Shown here piece by piece: positions 8,021 through 16,221 of a DNA stretch of 64,000 nt. The stretch is taken from the NCBI RefSeq assembly GCF_013283365.1, contig NZ_WBYM01000005.1, forward strand, positions 1 to 64,000, given 5' to 3'. Both the position numbers and the translations under genes were made by a program. The stretch's first letter is position 1, and every line of letters starts with the position of its first letter. This DNA is from Marinobacterium sp. xm-d-530. Lineage in GTDB: Bacteria; Pseudomonadota; Gammaproteobacteria; Pseudomonadales; Balneatricaceae. The notes under the pieces were generated by a model. That model worked only from the letters and a program-made list of their open reading frames with translations, searched no databases and had not been told where the DNA came from.

Positions 8021-8107
8021 GCCCTGGTGGTGGAATTGGTAGACACAGCAGACTTAAAATCTGCCGGCCGTTAGGCTGTACCGGTTCAAGTCCGGTCCGG
8101 GGCACCA
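8021..8107 (+). tRNA. leuZ: tRNA-Leu (TAA)
   Basis: An 87-nt class II tRNA with a long variable arm (GCCGGCCGTTAGGCTGT region). Acceptor GCCCTGG pairs with CCGGGGC (one G-U pair), and CCA is encoded (8105-8107). The anticodon loop CTTAAAA gives TAA at 8055-8057. The 57-nt spacer after tRNA-Cys holds two small hairpins (7973-7992, and one around TGTATC/GATACA), which may guide processing. No integrase or att-like duplication follows it. Confidence 0.96.
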
Positions 8108-8189
8108 TTTTTATCTACTTTTTCTTGTCTACTTTCAACTTCTTGCTAAACTGAATTTACTTTTAACATTCTTATTAAGCAGTTGAGAT

Positions 8190-8561
8190 ATGTCCAAAAA
8201 AACCATCCTTTGCATTGACGATGACTCGTTTACCCTTGCTCAGATCCGTGATGCTTTGGAGTCTGATTATAAATTGGTCTGTGCAGTTGATCCTGAAGTG
8301 GGACTTTCGTTAGCGGTCAAACGCCAACCCGATCTGATTCTGCTTGATGTCAATATGCCGGGAATGAATGGATTAGAGTTGGCTGATCTGCTCGACAAAA
8401 TCACTATGACCAGCAATATACCCGTGATTTTCCTGAGTGCATTTGCTAGCCCTGAGATACAGGAGCGTGCAGAGCAGTTAGATGCGAAGGCGTTTTTAAC
8501 TAAGCCATGTAACGGTCGTTACATTAAAGAGATGGTCGCTAAGTTTTTAGAGACTGAGTAG
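8190..8561 (+). CDS. Single-domain response regulator (CheY-like)
   Basis: A stand-alone receiver domain of 123 residues. The acidic pocket is D10-D12 (CIDDDS), the phosphoacceptor is D53 in LILLDVNMPGMNG, and the conserved Lys is K105 in FLTKPC. There is no output domain. It lies next to two EAL proteins and a hybrid kinase transcribed towards it, so a role in the same c-di-GMP or phosphorelay network is likely but unproven. It is convergent with the EAL gene, and a 10-bp inverted repeat spans the two 3' ends. Confidence 0.9.
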   Translation: MSKKTILCIDDDSFTLAQIRDALESDYKLVCAVDPEVGLSLAVKRQPDLILLDVNMPGMNGLELADLLDKITMTSNIPVIFLSAFASPEIQERAEQLDAKAFLTKPCNGRYIKEMVAKFLETE

Positions 8562-8583
8562 ACATCTTGTTAGATCGCACTCT

Positions 8584-10305
8584 CTAAGCTGAGTAGCGAT
8601 CTAACATCTCCTGCGAGCTTAACGGTTTGCTGAAAAAGTAGCCTTGAATGTAATCGCAACCCAGCTCTTTGAGAGCAAGCAGTTGCTCCTCTTGTTCCAC
8701 ACCCTCAGCGATCACTTTGATACCCAATGATTTGGACATTTGAATAATGGCCTTACAGACGGAGAGGTTTCGTCTGTTTTCGGGTAGCCCGTCGATGAAA
8801 ATTTTATCAATTTTCAGGTAATCAATTTTAAAGTCCAGAAGATATGATAACGCAGAGTAACCGGTACCGAAGTCATCCAACGCCAGCTCAATCTGATTTT
8901 GTGAACAGTACCCCATTAAATCATTGAGCTTTTCAGACGGAAGAAAGAGCGAGCCTTCCGTCAATTCAAGCCGTAACTTGAGTAGTTTTCCTTGGTTTAA
9001 GTTAGAGAGGAGATTGATGATATCTGAACTACTATCTTCACCTGTATTAAGGCTTCGTGCAGAGACGTTCACAGAGAAAACAGGCAAAGGGTCGATAACG
9101 GTTTGCCACTGCTGAGCGGCCTCAATCATCTTATGAAAAACTCGCTCATCCAACTGCGCAATAATACCTATCTCTTCTGCAATTTGAATAAACTCATCTG
9201 GTGAAATCTGGCCATAGTAGGGGTGATGCCACCGCGCTAAGGCTTCAACACTGTATAGCTGCTCTGTATCACAACTAATAATTGGCTGATACATCACCTC
9301 AATTTGTTCGTCTGCAACCGCCTGTTTTAGATCTGCGATCAGTGTTTGACGCCTAATCGAAGCGGTCGTCATTTCAGGTGAATAGAAAACAAATTGATTG
9401 TCTCCGAGCTGTTTTGCTCGATAGAGCGCCTGCTCAGTAAACTTCAGCAGGTCGGTTGTATCAAGCGCATCTGATGGAAATTCAGCCGCACCAATACAGC
9501 AGGAGATATCGTATTGCTGATTTTGATAGAAAAATGGTGCTTGAATGTTGGATCGAATTTTAATCGCTAAATCGACTATGTTGGTTTTATTCTTTTGATT
9601 ATCGATGAGCAACAGGAACTCATCACTACCGACTCGCGCCACTATGTCATGGTCAGACACATTATTATGAATGCATTCAGCAACATGAATCAGTATCGCA
9701 TCGCCGCAACCATGACCGTAACTGTCATTAAACGATTTAAACCGATCTATATCCAGTGCAAGTAGTGTGTAGCGGTGCCCAGTATTAGCCTCGTGAATAG
9801 ATGAATTCAAACAACCCACAAAGTAATTACGATTAGGTAGTCCAGTCAGGGCATCATAGTTTGTGTGTTGCCAGATGAGCTTTTCACGACGCTTATCTTT
9901 GGTGATGTCTCGACCAAAACCAATCAACCCGACAATTTTTCCATCACTGTTCCTAAGGGGTAACTTTGAACAAAGATTAAATGTCTCACCGCCCTTAGGC
10001 CAGGTTTCAGTATAGAGTTTGGCAAGCAGTGGCTCACCAGTCTGCATAAGGTCCAACTCTTCCTGTCTCATCGCTTCTGCATGTTCAGCAGTGTAAAAGT
10101 CAAAATCACTCTTGCCCAGTATTTGGTCAACCTCTTTTAGCCCATAATGTAGGGCTAGGTTCCTATTTGCGTAAATCAAGGTTGACGAGAGATCTTTAAT
10201 AAATACCTGATCGAAACAGTTTTCTAGTATCACGTTCAACAGTGGCTGATCCCTGAACCACTCAGTCGTTAGGGAATCCACAATTTGTGTTGTGTAGCGC
10301 GACAT
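8584..10305 (-). CDS. PAS-GGDEF-EAL protein, probable c-di-GMP phosphodiesterase
   Basis: 573 residues: a PAS domain (about 20-140; VGLIGFGRDITKDK at its end), a GGDEF domain (about 150-310) and an EAL domain (about 320-570). The cyclase motif is GSDEF rather than GGDEF, so cyclase activity is uncertain. The EAL domain looks complete: SVEALARWHHP, the Asp pair DDFGTGYS and AEGVEQEEQL are all there. The net activity is therefore most likely hydrolysis of c-di-GMP to pGpG. There is no membrane segment, so the PAS would sense an intracellular cue. It is followed on the same strand by no gene of its own operon. Confidence 0.9.
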   Translation of the reverse strand: MSRYTTQIVDSLTTEWFRDQPLLNVILENCFDQVFIKDLSSTLIYANRNLALHYGLKEVDQILGKSDFDFYTAEHAEAMRQEELDLMQTGEPLLAKLYTETWPKGGETFNLCSKLPLRNSDGKIVGLIGFGRDITKDKRREKLIWQHTNYDALTGLPNRNYFVGCLNSSIHEANTGHRYTLLALDIDRFKSFNDSYGHGCGDAILIHVAECIHNNVSDHDIVARVGSDEFLLLIDNQKNKTNIVDLAIKIRSNIQAPFFYQNQQYDISCCIGAAEFPSDALDTTDLLKFTEQALYRAKQLGDNQFVFYSPEMTTASIRRQTLIADLKQAVADEQIEVMYQPIISCDTEQLYSVEALARWHHPYYGQISPDEFIQIAEEIGIIAQLDERVFHKMIEAAQQWQTVIDPLPVFSVNVSARSLNTGEDSSSDIINLLSNLNQGKLLKLRLELTEGSLFLPSEKLNDLMGYCSQNQIELALDDFGTGYSALSYLLDFKIDYLKIDKIFIDGLPENRRNLSVCKAIIQMSKSLGIKVIAEGVEQEEQLLALKELGCDYIQGYFFSKPLSSQEMLDRYSA

Positions 10306-10371
10306 ATAATCAGCCTTGATGGTTAACTACCTTAAGCATAGTCGATTATTAGAAAGTTGCTTACCTCTTTG

Positions 10372-12144
10372 CTAAGAGAAAGAGTATTGTCTATTCGCGC
10401 TGGTCACTAATGGCTGCGGTGGGAACTCATTTGGTAGTAGGGGTGCATCAAATAGATAACCTTGCCCCTCGTCACACCCCATATTTACGAGCATTCTGTA
10501 CTGCTCTTTAGTCTCTATACCCTCAGCGACTACCACCAGATCAAAGGTATGCGCTAAAGCAATGATTGCTTGAACTAAGCGTCGCGATTTTTCAGAAAAA
10601 GTCATCTGATCGATAAAGCATCGATCAATTTTTAACGTATCCAAAGGTAAATTTTGAAGATAAGAGAGAGAAGAGAAACCTGTCCCAAAATCATCCATCG
10701 CAATGGATATGCCTAATTGACGAATCTCATTAAGAACTGAGATTGCATAGTCGAAATTAGAGATGAACATAGACTCTGTAATCTCAATTTGAATTTGAGA
10801 GGGTGAGACGCCATGTTTGACCAATGTTGATTGCACAAATGATATAAAGTTTGGGTTGAATAGCTGAATAGGCGATGCGTTTATCGCCAATGTAAAGTCC
10901 ATGCCGACTCGTCCCGATTTAAGCCAGCTGTTAAGTTGTTTGACTGACTCATCAAACGCCCATTCACCAATTTCATTGATCATGCCAATTCGCTCCGCAA
11001 TGGGAATGAACAGCTCTGGTGAAATTTTGCCAAGGTTGCTATTTTCCCATCTTAATAACGCCTCAGCGCCGATGACAGATCCTTTGCTGATCGAAACCTT
11101 AGGTTGGTAAGTTAGATAGAGCTCTTTATTGATGATGGCACGTCTCAATTCAGATTCAATCTTTGCTTCGTGATTGTTCGAGTCATCCATCTGTTGGTCG
11201 TAGGCATCATAATCTAGGCCGCTATTAAGACAGGGAACAGCCAGTACCGCTCTCCGGATTAATTCACCGGGTTGTTTAATCAGTCCTTTAGATACAGCGA
11301 ATCCAATTCGGACAGAAAGTTTATAGTGCAGTGTGCCGATTTCATGAATACCGGTTAACAATCGATGCATGCGTCTTGCGAATTGCTCTTCGAAAGCAGG
11401 GTCAATTTCAGTCTCTTTAATCGCGATAAATTGATTGGCATTCCAAGCACCGATCATTGCGACCTGATTAGCAGCTGACTCCGATATAAGCTTGGCGAGC
11501 GTTTGCATGGCTCGATCGTATATCTCATAGCCGTACGTTTTTGCTAAAGCATCCGCTCCATCTATTTCAATAAAGTAGGCCGTTAAGTCCTTCTCTAGCG
11601 CAAACTCTTCAAAGATATGTTTCTGAATTGCTCTTCGGTTAGGCAATCCAGTGGTTTCATCGGTGTAACCCAGGGCTTTCAGAGAGGCAATATCATCATC
11701 CGCTATGTAAGCATTGATATAAGTTGAGTCAGAGGCTGTTCTAACCGAACCCAATGTCGTTTTTAGAATATTGCTGATGCGTTCAATAATCAGCTGATGA
11801 TCAAAGGGTTTATTTAAAAACTCGACCGCCCCTAATGCCAGCGCTTTTGTGCGGGTCTCCATATCAGTTTGCGCGGTTAGCACTATGATGGGAGGCCGTT
11901 TGTTGGGCATTGCTTCGTCCAATTGTTGCATGACTTCAAAGCCATTCATGCCAGGCATTCGAATATCTAGAAGTATCAGGTCTGGCAGGCTCTGTTTTGT
12001 CTCTTGAAGAACCTGTAAGGGGTCTGTTAAAGACCTTAGGTGGGTAAAACCCTGATCCTCTAATAGATCTTCTAAAAGAAGTACGTTCGCTTCGTTGTCA
12101 TCAACTATGAGGATATTGGCGTCAAGAATGTTTTCGCGGCTCAT
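10372..12144 (-). CDS. Response regulator with degenerate GGDEF and EAL output
   Basis: 590 residues: a receiver (about 8-125; LIVDDNEAN, phospho-Asp in LILLDIRMPGMNG, Lys in FLNKPFD), a degenerate GGDEF domain (about 155-310; the active-site loop reads GAWNANQF, so no catalysis is expected) and an EAL domain (about 325-575) with EALLRW, DDFGTGFSSL and AEGIETKEQ intact. This is a phosphorylation-controlled c-di-GMP phosphodiesterase. Its ATG follows directly on the TAA of the frameshifted hybrid kinase reading frame (TAAATG), and GAGGAGGT just upstream is its ribosome binding site, so the kinase is its likely partner. Confidence 0.9.
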   Translation of the reverse strand: MSRENILDANILIVDDNEANVLLLEDLLEDQGFTHLRSLTDPLQVLQETKQSLPDLILLDIRMPGMNGFEVMQQLDEAMPNKRPPIIVLTAQTDMETRTKALALGAVEFLNKPFDHQLIIERISNILKTTLGSVRTASDSTYINAYIADDDIASLKALGYTDETTGLPNRRAIQKHIFEEFALEKDLTAYFIEIDGADALAKTYGYEIYDRAMQTLAKLISESAANQVAMIGAWNANQFIAIKETEIDPAFEEQFARRMHRLLTGIHEIGTLHYKLSVRIGFAVSKGLIKQPGELIRRAVLAVPCLNSGLDYDAYDQQMDDSNNHEAKIESELRRAIINKELYLTYQPKVSISKGSVIGAEALLRWENSNLGKISPELFIPIAERIGMINEIGEWAFDESVKQLNSWLKSGRVGMDFTLAINASPIQLFNPNFISFVQSTLVKHGVSPSQIQIEITESMFISNFDYAISVLNEIRQLGISIAMDDFGTGFSSLSYLQNLPLDTLKIDRCFIDQMTFSEKSRRLVQAIIALAHTFDLVVVAEGIETKEQYRMLVNMGCDEGQGYLFDAPLLPNEFPPQPLVTSANRQYSFS

Positions 12145-12240
12145 TTAATTTACCTCCTCAAAGTAGTCATCAATTAGGTCGTAAAATTTAGATATATCGA
12201 TCGGCTTGGTTAGGTAGTGATCAAATCCCTCGTTTAACAT
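12145..12240 (-). pseudogene. Frameshifted C-terminal piece of the hybrid kinase receiver
   Basis: Downstream of the kinase stop codon (12221-12223), another frame continues the receiver domain for 31 residues: NEGFDHYLTKPIDI and a final helix ending FEEVN, with TAA at 12145-12147. It holds the conserved Lys-Pro (TKP) and last helix that the upstream frame lacks. One inserted base near 12233-12240 would join the two frames. This is either a real one-base deletion or a base-calling error. Confidence 0.85.
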
Positions 12241-14803
12241 CGTTTGGCATAGCATTGGCCGATAGCGCGATGCAGGGAGTGCCCTCCAAACTTGGCTCCT
12301 GTTTGAGGCGTTTTAATAACTGAAATCCATCCATTCCCGGCATATTGATATCAAGAATAATAAGATCAGGCCGATGGGTTTTAGCCATCTCTAAACCCAG
12401 GAAGGGCTCATGAGCAACGACAAGATTTATGCTTTCAAAATCTTCAAAAATATCCTGCATGAGTCGCTGATTGGCTGGATTATCTTCAACGTAAAGAACA
12501 ACCTTTTCTGATTGGCTCGCTAGATCAGTATTGAGTTGATCATTTTGTACCTTGCCGGATGTGAATGAGTCACTCTTAACCTGGCAGTTAGCCAGTGGTA
12601 GCGTTACAGTGAAGGTACTTCCGGTGTGATCGCTTTTCACATCGATCGTACCATTCATATATTCGACAACCTTTCTTGTTAGCGCTAGCCCGACACCGGT
12701 TCCCTCTATGCCAGAGTTTTCTGCATTGCTTCGATTGAATGGCTCAAATATATGATCAATCTGATCATCGCTGATACCGATCCCGGTATCCTGAACATGC
12801 ACGAGTACTGATTGGTCAACCACCTCCCAAGACAACTCAACTGAACCTTGTTGGCGGTTGTATTTAATGGCGTTGGAGAGCAGGTTGATCAGTACCTGTT
12901 TGAGTCTGGTGTAGTCTGCCATCGCCTCAATATGCTGTGCGTTAGCTTTAACCAGAATAGAGATACCACTCTTGTCCGCTAGTGGCTGCAGCACCTCTAG
13001 GGTTTCATTGGCAACGCTATCGACCAGCGTAGGTTCTAGTGAAATTGAGAGCTTACCCGCTTCAATTTTGGCAAGATCTAAAATGTCATTGATCAGTGTC
13101 AGAAGATGCTTACCACTCGAGTTGATTTGGTGCACCTGTTTTGACTGCTTCTCATTGAGAGGGGTCTTTCTATTAGCTTGGAGCAGTTCTGAGAAGCCAA
13201 TGATTGAGTTCAGTGGTGTTCTTAACTCATGGCTCATAGAGCTTAAGAATTCACTCTTAGCACGGCTTGCATCTTCGATTAGATCCTTCGCTGCTTCAAG
13301 CTCCGCTGTGAAACGTTCCCGCTCATTCATCTGACGGTAGAGCTGAATCAGTAAAGAGCAGGTGGCAACAAAGGGTTCTAACCAATTGACCAGCTCATCA
13401 TTCAGCTCTGATTCTGAGTTGGCAATGGCGATCATGCCTAGCGTTTTATCACCTTGTTTAATAGGCATTCCTAGCAAATTATGCAGAGGAGGGTGTCCAT
13501 CAGGAAGACCGCGTCGACCCGGTGCTGTGGCGGGTGATTCTGTTAAGACCACCTCGCCTTGAGCAAACACACGACCTAACAGGGATTTCGTGTTGGTTAC
13601 CCGACTCGAACCTGCCAAGAATTTTTGCATCAAACTTTTCGAATCTTTATCCCAAGAGAGATCAGTTAAAGAGTGAACGATCAGTTCAGGTTCTGACTTG
13701 CTTGGATCCACCTCACCAATCAGCGCATATTCGCTATTGGTTAACTCGCGTAATGACTCCTGCAGAAAAGACCATATAGAGTTGCCACTGATCAGCGCTT
13801 CATAATCAGTTAGACCTTTGTGAAGTTTATCCAGCAGCATACTTTGTCGCTCTAACTCACGCTCTTTGCGCTTGGTTTCACGAAGATCCGTCACTATCCC
13901 AATGAACTCATTTTGAGATTGGTCATCAATAACCACTTCACTGACGGCCAAATGTATGGGTATCAGCTCGCCACTTTTACTGATGGCTGATACTTCACGA
14001 CCTTCACCGATCACCGAACTGTTGTGAGTGGCATTTTGGCGCTTATCACGGTCGTAATGTTTTAGGTATCCATCATGGTGTTTAGCAATATCCTTAGGCA
14101 TCAACATTGATATGTTTTGACCTACAAGCTCGTCGATAGAGTAGCCAAATAGAGATTCAGCTTTTTTGTTAGCATCCTCGATAATGCCGCGGTGACTGAT
14201 CCGAATAACGGCAGCGGCTGCATTCGATACAAGGCTTGATTGCCTAGCCAATTCACGGCGAAGAAGATCACGTGAACTAATAATCTCTCTGTTTTTCTCT
14301 TCGTTATCTTTTTGTCGCACATGTAAGGCGATGAGAGCCTCAGCCTGCAGGGCAAAAGAGTTTAGAAGCTCCTTCTGCTCCTCAGTAAACTGGCGTGGCT
14401 TTGTATCAATGACACAGAACGAACCTAGACAGAAACCATTAGTGTCGTGTATTGGGGTGCCGCAATAGAAGCGTATGTTTGGCGCTCCGATCACCAGTGG
14501 ATTATCATGAAAGTCAGGATGTTCAAGGGCATTACGCACCTCGAGTAGTTTGTGATCGTGAACCACATGGGAACAAAAAGCTTCATCACGACCGGTTTCA
14601 CAAACATCTAATCCGTAAATGGATTTAAACCACTGTCGCTTACTATCTATTATTGAGACAGCGCAGATAGGGGTGTTAAAAATATGGGCCGCCTGAGCTG
14701 TAAGCTGATCGAAATAGAGGTCACTGGGCGTATCGAGTAGACCAATGGATTTTAAGCTAGCAATGCGTTGAGTTTCATCTTCAGGGTGAGCGGCGATTCT
14801 CAT
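12221..14803 (-). CDS. GAF-PAS-GAF hybrid sensor histidine kinase (frameshifted receiver)
   Basis: About 860 residues in order: GAF (FCSHVVHD and GSFCVID, about 20-160), PAS (about 190-305), second GAF (about 330-480), HisKA with the phospho-His in SSMSHELRTPLNSIIGF, HATPase (LLSNAIKYN, DTGIGISDDQI, GTGVGLALTRK), then a receiver with phospho-Asp in LIILDINMPGMDG. The frame ends early at NDVKRGI, before the conserved Lys; the missing part is present in another frame downstream. I start it at ATG 14803 (MRIAAHPEDETQR), which has AAAGGTG upstream and fits other GAF kinases. An ATG at 14854 would add 17 residues. There are no membrane spans, so it is a cytoplasmic sensor. Likely partners are the receivers at 10372 and 8190. 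Confidence 0.88.
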   Translation of the reverse strand: MRIAAHPEDETQRIASLKSIGLLDTPSDLYFDQLTAQAAHIFNTPICAVSIIDSKRQWFKSIYGLDVCETGRDEAFCSHVVHDHKLLEVRNALEHPDFHDNPLVIGAPNIRFYCGTPIHDTNGFCLGSFCVIDTKPRQFTEEQKELLNSFALQAEALIALHVRQKDNEEKNREIISSRDLLRRELARQSSLVSNAAAAVIRISHRGIIEDANKKAESLFGYSIDELVGQNISMLMPKDIAKHHDGYLKHYDRDKRQNATHNSSVIGEGREVSAISKSGELIPIHLAVSEVVIDDQSQNEFIGIVTDLRETKRKERELERQSMLLDKLHKGLTDYEALISGNSIWSFLQESLRELTNSEYALIGEVDPSKSEPELIVHSLTDLSWDKDSKSLMQKFLAGSSRVTNTKSLLGRVFAQGEVVLTESPATAPGRRGLPDGHPPLHNLLGMPIKQGDKTLGMIAIANSESELNDELVNWLEPFVATCSLLIQLYRQMNERERFTAELEAAKDLIEDASRAKSEFLSSMSHELRTPLNSIIGFSELLQANRKTPLNEKQSKQVHQINSSGKHLLTLINDILDLAKIEAGKLSISLEPTLVDSVANETLEVLQPLADKSGISILVKANAQHIEAMADYTRLKQVLINLLSNAIKYNRQQGSVELSWEVVDQSVLVHVQDTGIGISDDQIDHIFEPFNRSNAENSGIEGTGVGLALTRKVVEYMNGTIDVKSDHTGSTFTVTLPLANCQVKSDSFTSGKVQNDQLNTDLASQSEKVVLYVEDNPANQRLMQDIFEDFESINLVVAHEPFLGLEMAKTHRPDLIILDINMPGMDGFQLLKRLKQEPSLEGTPCIALSANAMPNDVKRGI

Positions 14804-14928
14804 AAAACACCTTTTATCAATCGGTTTAAAGTTCACCCAAACTGCATGTGTCATAAATTCACATATAAGGTGTTTATTAACAAATTAGTACAAAAATAAA
14901 AAAGTGCTAAAAAATTTTTGAGGTAATT

Positions 14929-15798
14929 ATGTCTAAGATCTCTCTTCTTGGGGTTGGCCTAATGGGCTTGCCTATGGCAAGGCGCTTGTTGAGTGATGGT
15001 GTAGAGTTAACCGTCTGGAACAGAACGCAAGAGAAATGCTTGCCCTTAAAAGGGGATGGCGCCGCTGTTGCCGAAGACCTTAGCGAAGTCGCACAGAGCG
15101 ATATCATTATTACCATGCTAGCGGATGGCCAGGTCGTCGAAGAGGTTATCTCTATGCTACTGCCTCAACTCACGAAACAGCATCTGGTGATCGATATGAG
15201 CTCAACATCGCAAAAAGAGGTCATCAGCATCGCTGAAAAAGTTGAATCAACCGGTGCACGTTTCATAGACGCACCTGTGTCAGGAGGAGTGAAAGGCGCC
15301 GAAGAGGGTACACTGGCCATTATGGCAGGAAGTCGTGATGAGCGAACATTCGAAGAGGCCAATGTCGTTTTTTCATCAATGGGGCGAGCCACAAGAGTAG
15401 GGGATGTAGGATCTGGTCAGCTATCTAAACTGGCCAATCAGGCTATAGTGGGCGGTACCATCGCTATTGTATCCGAGGCTGTATTGCTGCTGGAACGAGC
15501 AGGCGTTGATTCTGAAGCCTTTAGACGCGCACTGTCAGGCGGGTTTGCTGATAGCACCATCCTTCAGTTACACGGTAAGCGCATGAGCGAACGAACATTT
15601 GAACCGGGCGGCAAAGTCACAACTCAACTCAAAGATGAGAAAAATGTTCTCGAAGCTGCGCAATCATTGAACTTAGAGCTGCCTGTTACAAAAGCCATTT
15701 ATGAGCGGTATCAAGATCTTTCTGAGAATATGGGTAAAGGTGACTTAGATCACTCTGCGCTTTTCCTACAGTTACTCAAAATTAATAATTTAGGCTAG
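14929..15798 (+). CDS. NAD(P)-dependent oxidoreductase, 3-hydroxyisobutyrate dehydrogenase family (second copy)
   Basis: 289 residues with the Rossmann motif GVGLMGLPMARRL, the loop DAPVSGGVKGAEEGTL and the catalytic Lys in GSGQLSKLANQAI. It belongs to the same family as the protein at 2868-3743, but the two are clearly diverged paralogues. Candidate activities are 2-hydroxy-3-oxopropionate (tartronate semialdehyde) reduction or related beta-hydroxyacid oxidation. GAGGTAATT precedes the ATG. It is divergent from the hybrid kinase across an AT-rich gap and 30 nt upstream of a small gene on the same strand. Confidence 0.85.
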   Translation: MSKISLLGVGLMGLPMARRLLSDGVELTVWNRTQEKCLPLKGDGAAVAEDLSEVAQSDIIITMLADGQVVEEVISMLLPQLTKQHLVIDMSSTSQKEVISIAEKVESTGARFIDAPVSGGVKGAEEGTLAIMAGSRDERTFEEANVVFSSMGRATRVGDVGSGQLSKLANQAIVGGTIAIVSEAVLLLERAGVDSEAFRRALSGGFADSTILQLHGKRMSERTFEPGGKVTTQLKDEKNVLEAAQSLNLELPVTKAIYERYQDLSENMGKGDLDHSALFLQLLKINNLG

Positions 15799-15828
15799 AA
15801 TGCAATAAAACACTCTAGGGGAAATAGC

Positions 15829-16164
15829 ATGCAGGGCAGTAAAGTCGTAAGTAAAAGCGCTTTGAAAGTGTATGTCCGTATGCATGATGGGGCCCGTCTA
15901 GTCGGAGCATTCTATCTAGCCCCAGGGGAGCGACTTCAAGATATTATGAATGATGACCGCTCCTTCATCCCACTCTACCTAGACGACACCAAAGAGAACA
16001 ACCCGGTTGTGATGATATCTAAACGTTATGTCTCTCAAGTTGAAGAGATAAAGGACAGTAGAGACAATTCATCAACAACCACGAACACCAATCGTCCGAT
16101 GAACTTTACCCTAGCGGATGAGCAAAACTCGCCTGACTCATTAAAAAAATTAGAGCTCGAGTAG
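15829..16164 (+). CDS. Conserved hypothetical protein, 111 residues
   Basis: The first 70 residues look like a compact beta-rich domain (LKVYVRMHDGARLVGAFYL ... VVMISKRYVSQVEE), perhaps Sm/SH3-like. The rest is a polar, Asn/Thr/Ser-rich tail likely to be disordered. AGGGGAAAT before the ATG is a good ribosome binding site. Proteins of this look are often found beside signalling genes. I do not know its function. It lies between a dehydrogenase and a hybrid kinase, all on the same strand. Confidence 0.65.
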   Translation: MQGSKVVSKSALKVYVRMHDGARLVGAFYLAPGERLQDIMNDDRSFIPLYLDDTKENNPVVMISKRYVSQVEEIKDSRDNSSTTTNTNRPMNFTLADEQNSPDSLKKLELE

Positions 16165-16221
16165 CGATTGACATAATTCCTGCTATGTTTTAACTAAAGT
16201 TATTAGTTAAAGCAGTGACCA

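Noticed and set aside
8021-8107. tRNA-Leu as the integration site of a genomic island
   Set aside because: No integrase, no direct repeat of the tRNA 3' end in the window and no change in composition after it.
8569-8605. Ten-bp inverted repeat GTTAGATCGC/GCGATCTAAC between convergent genes as a terminator
   Set aside because: The loop is 17 nt and no T-run follows on either strand, so it is not a standard terminator; it may still affect RNA ends.
12215-12245. Programmed ribosomal frameshift in the hybrid kinase
   Set aside because: The shift needed is +1 (or -2), and I see no slippery run, internal Shine-Dalgarno at the right distance or following stem. A mutation or base error is simpler.
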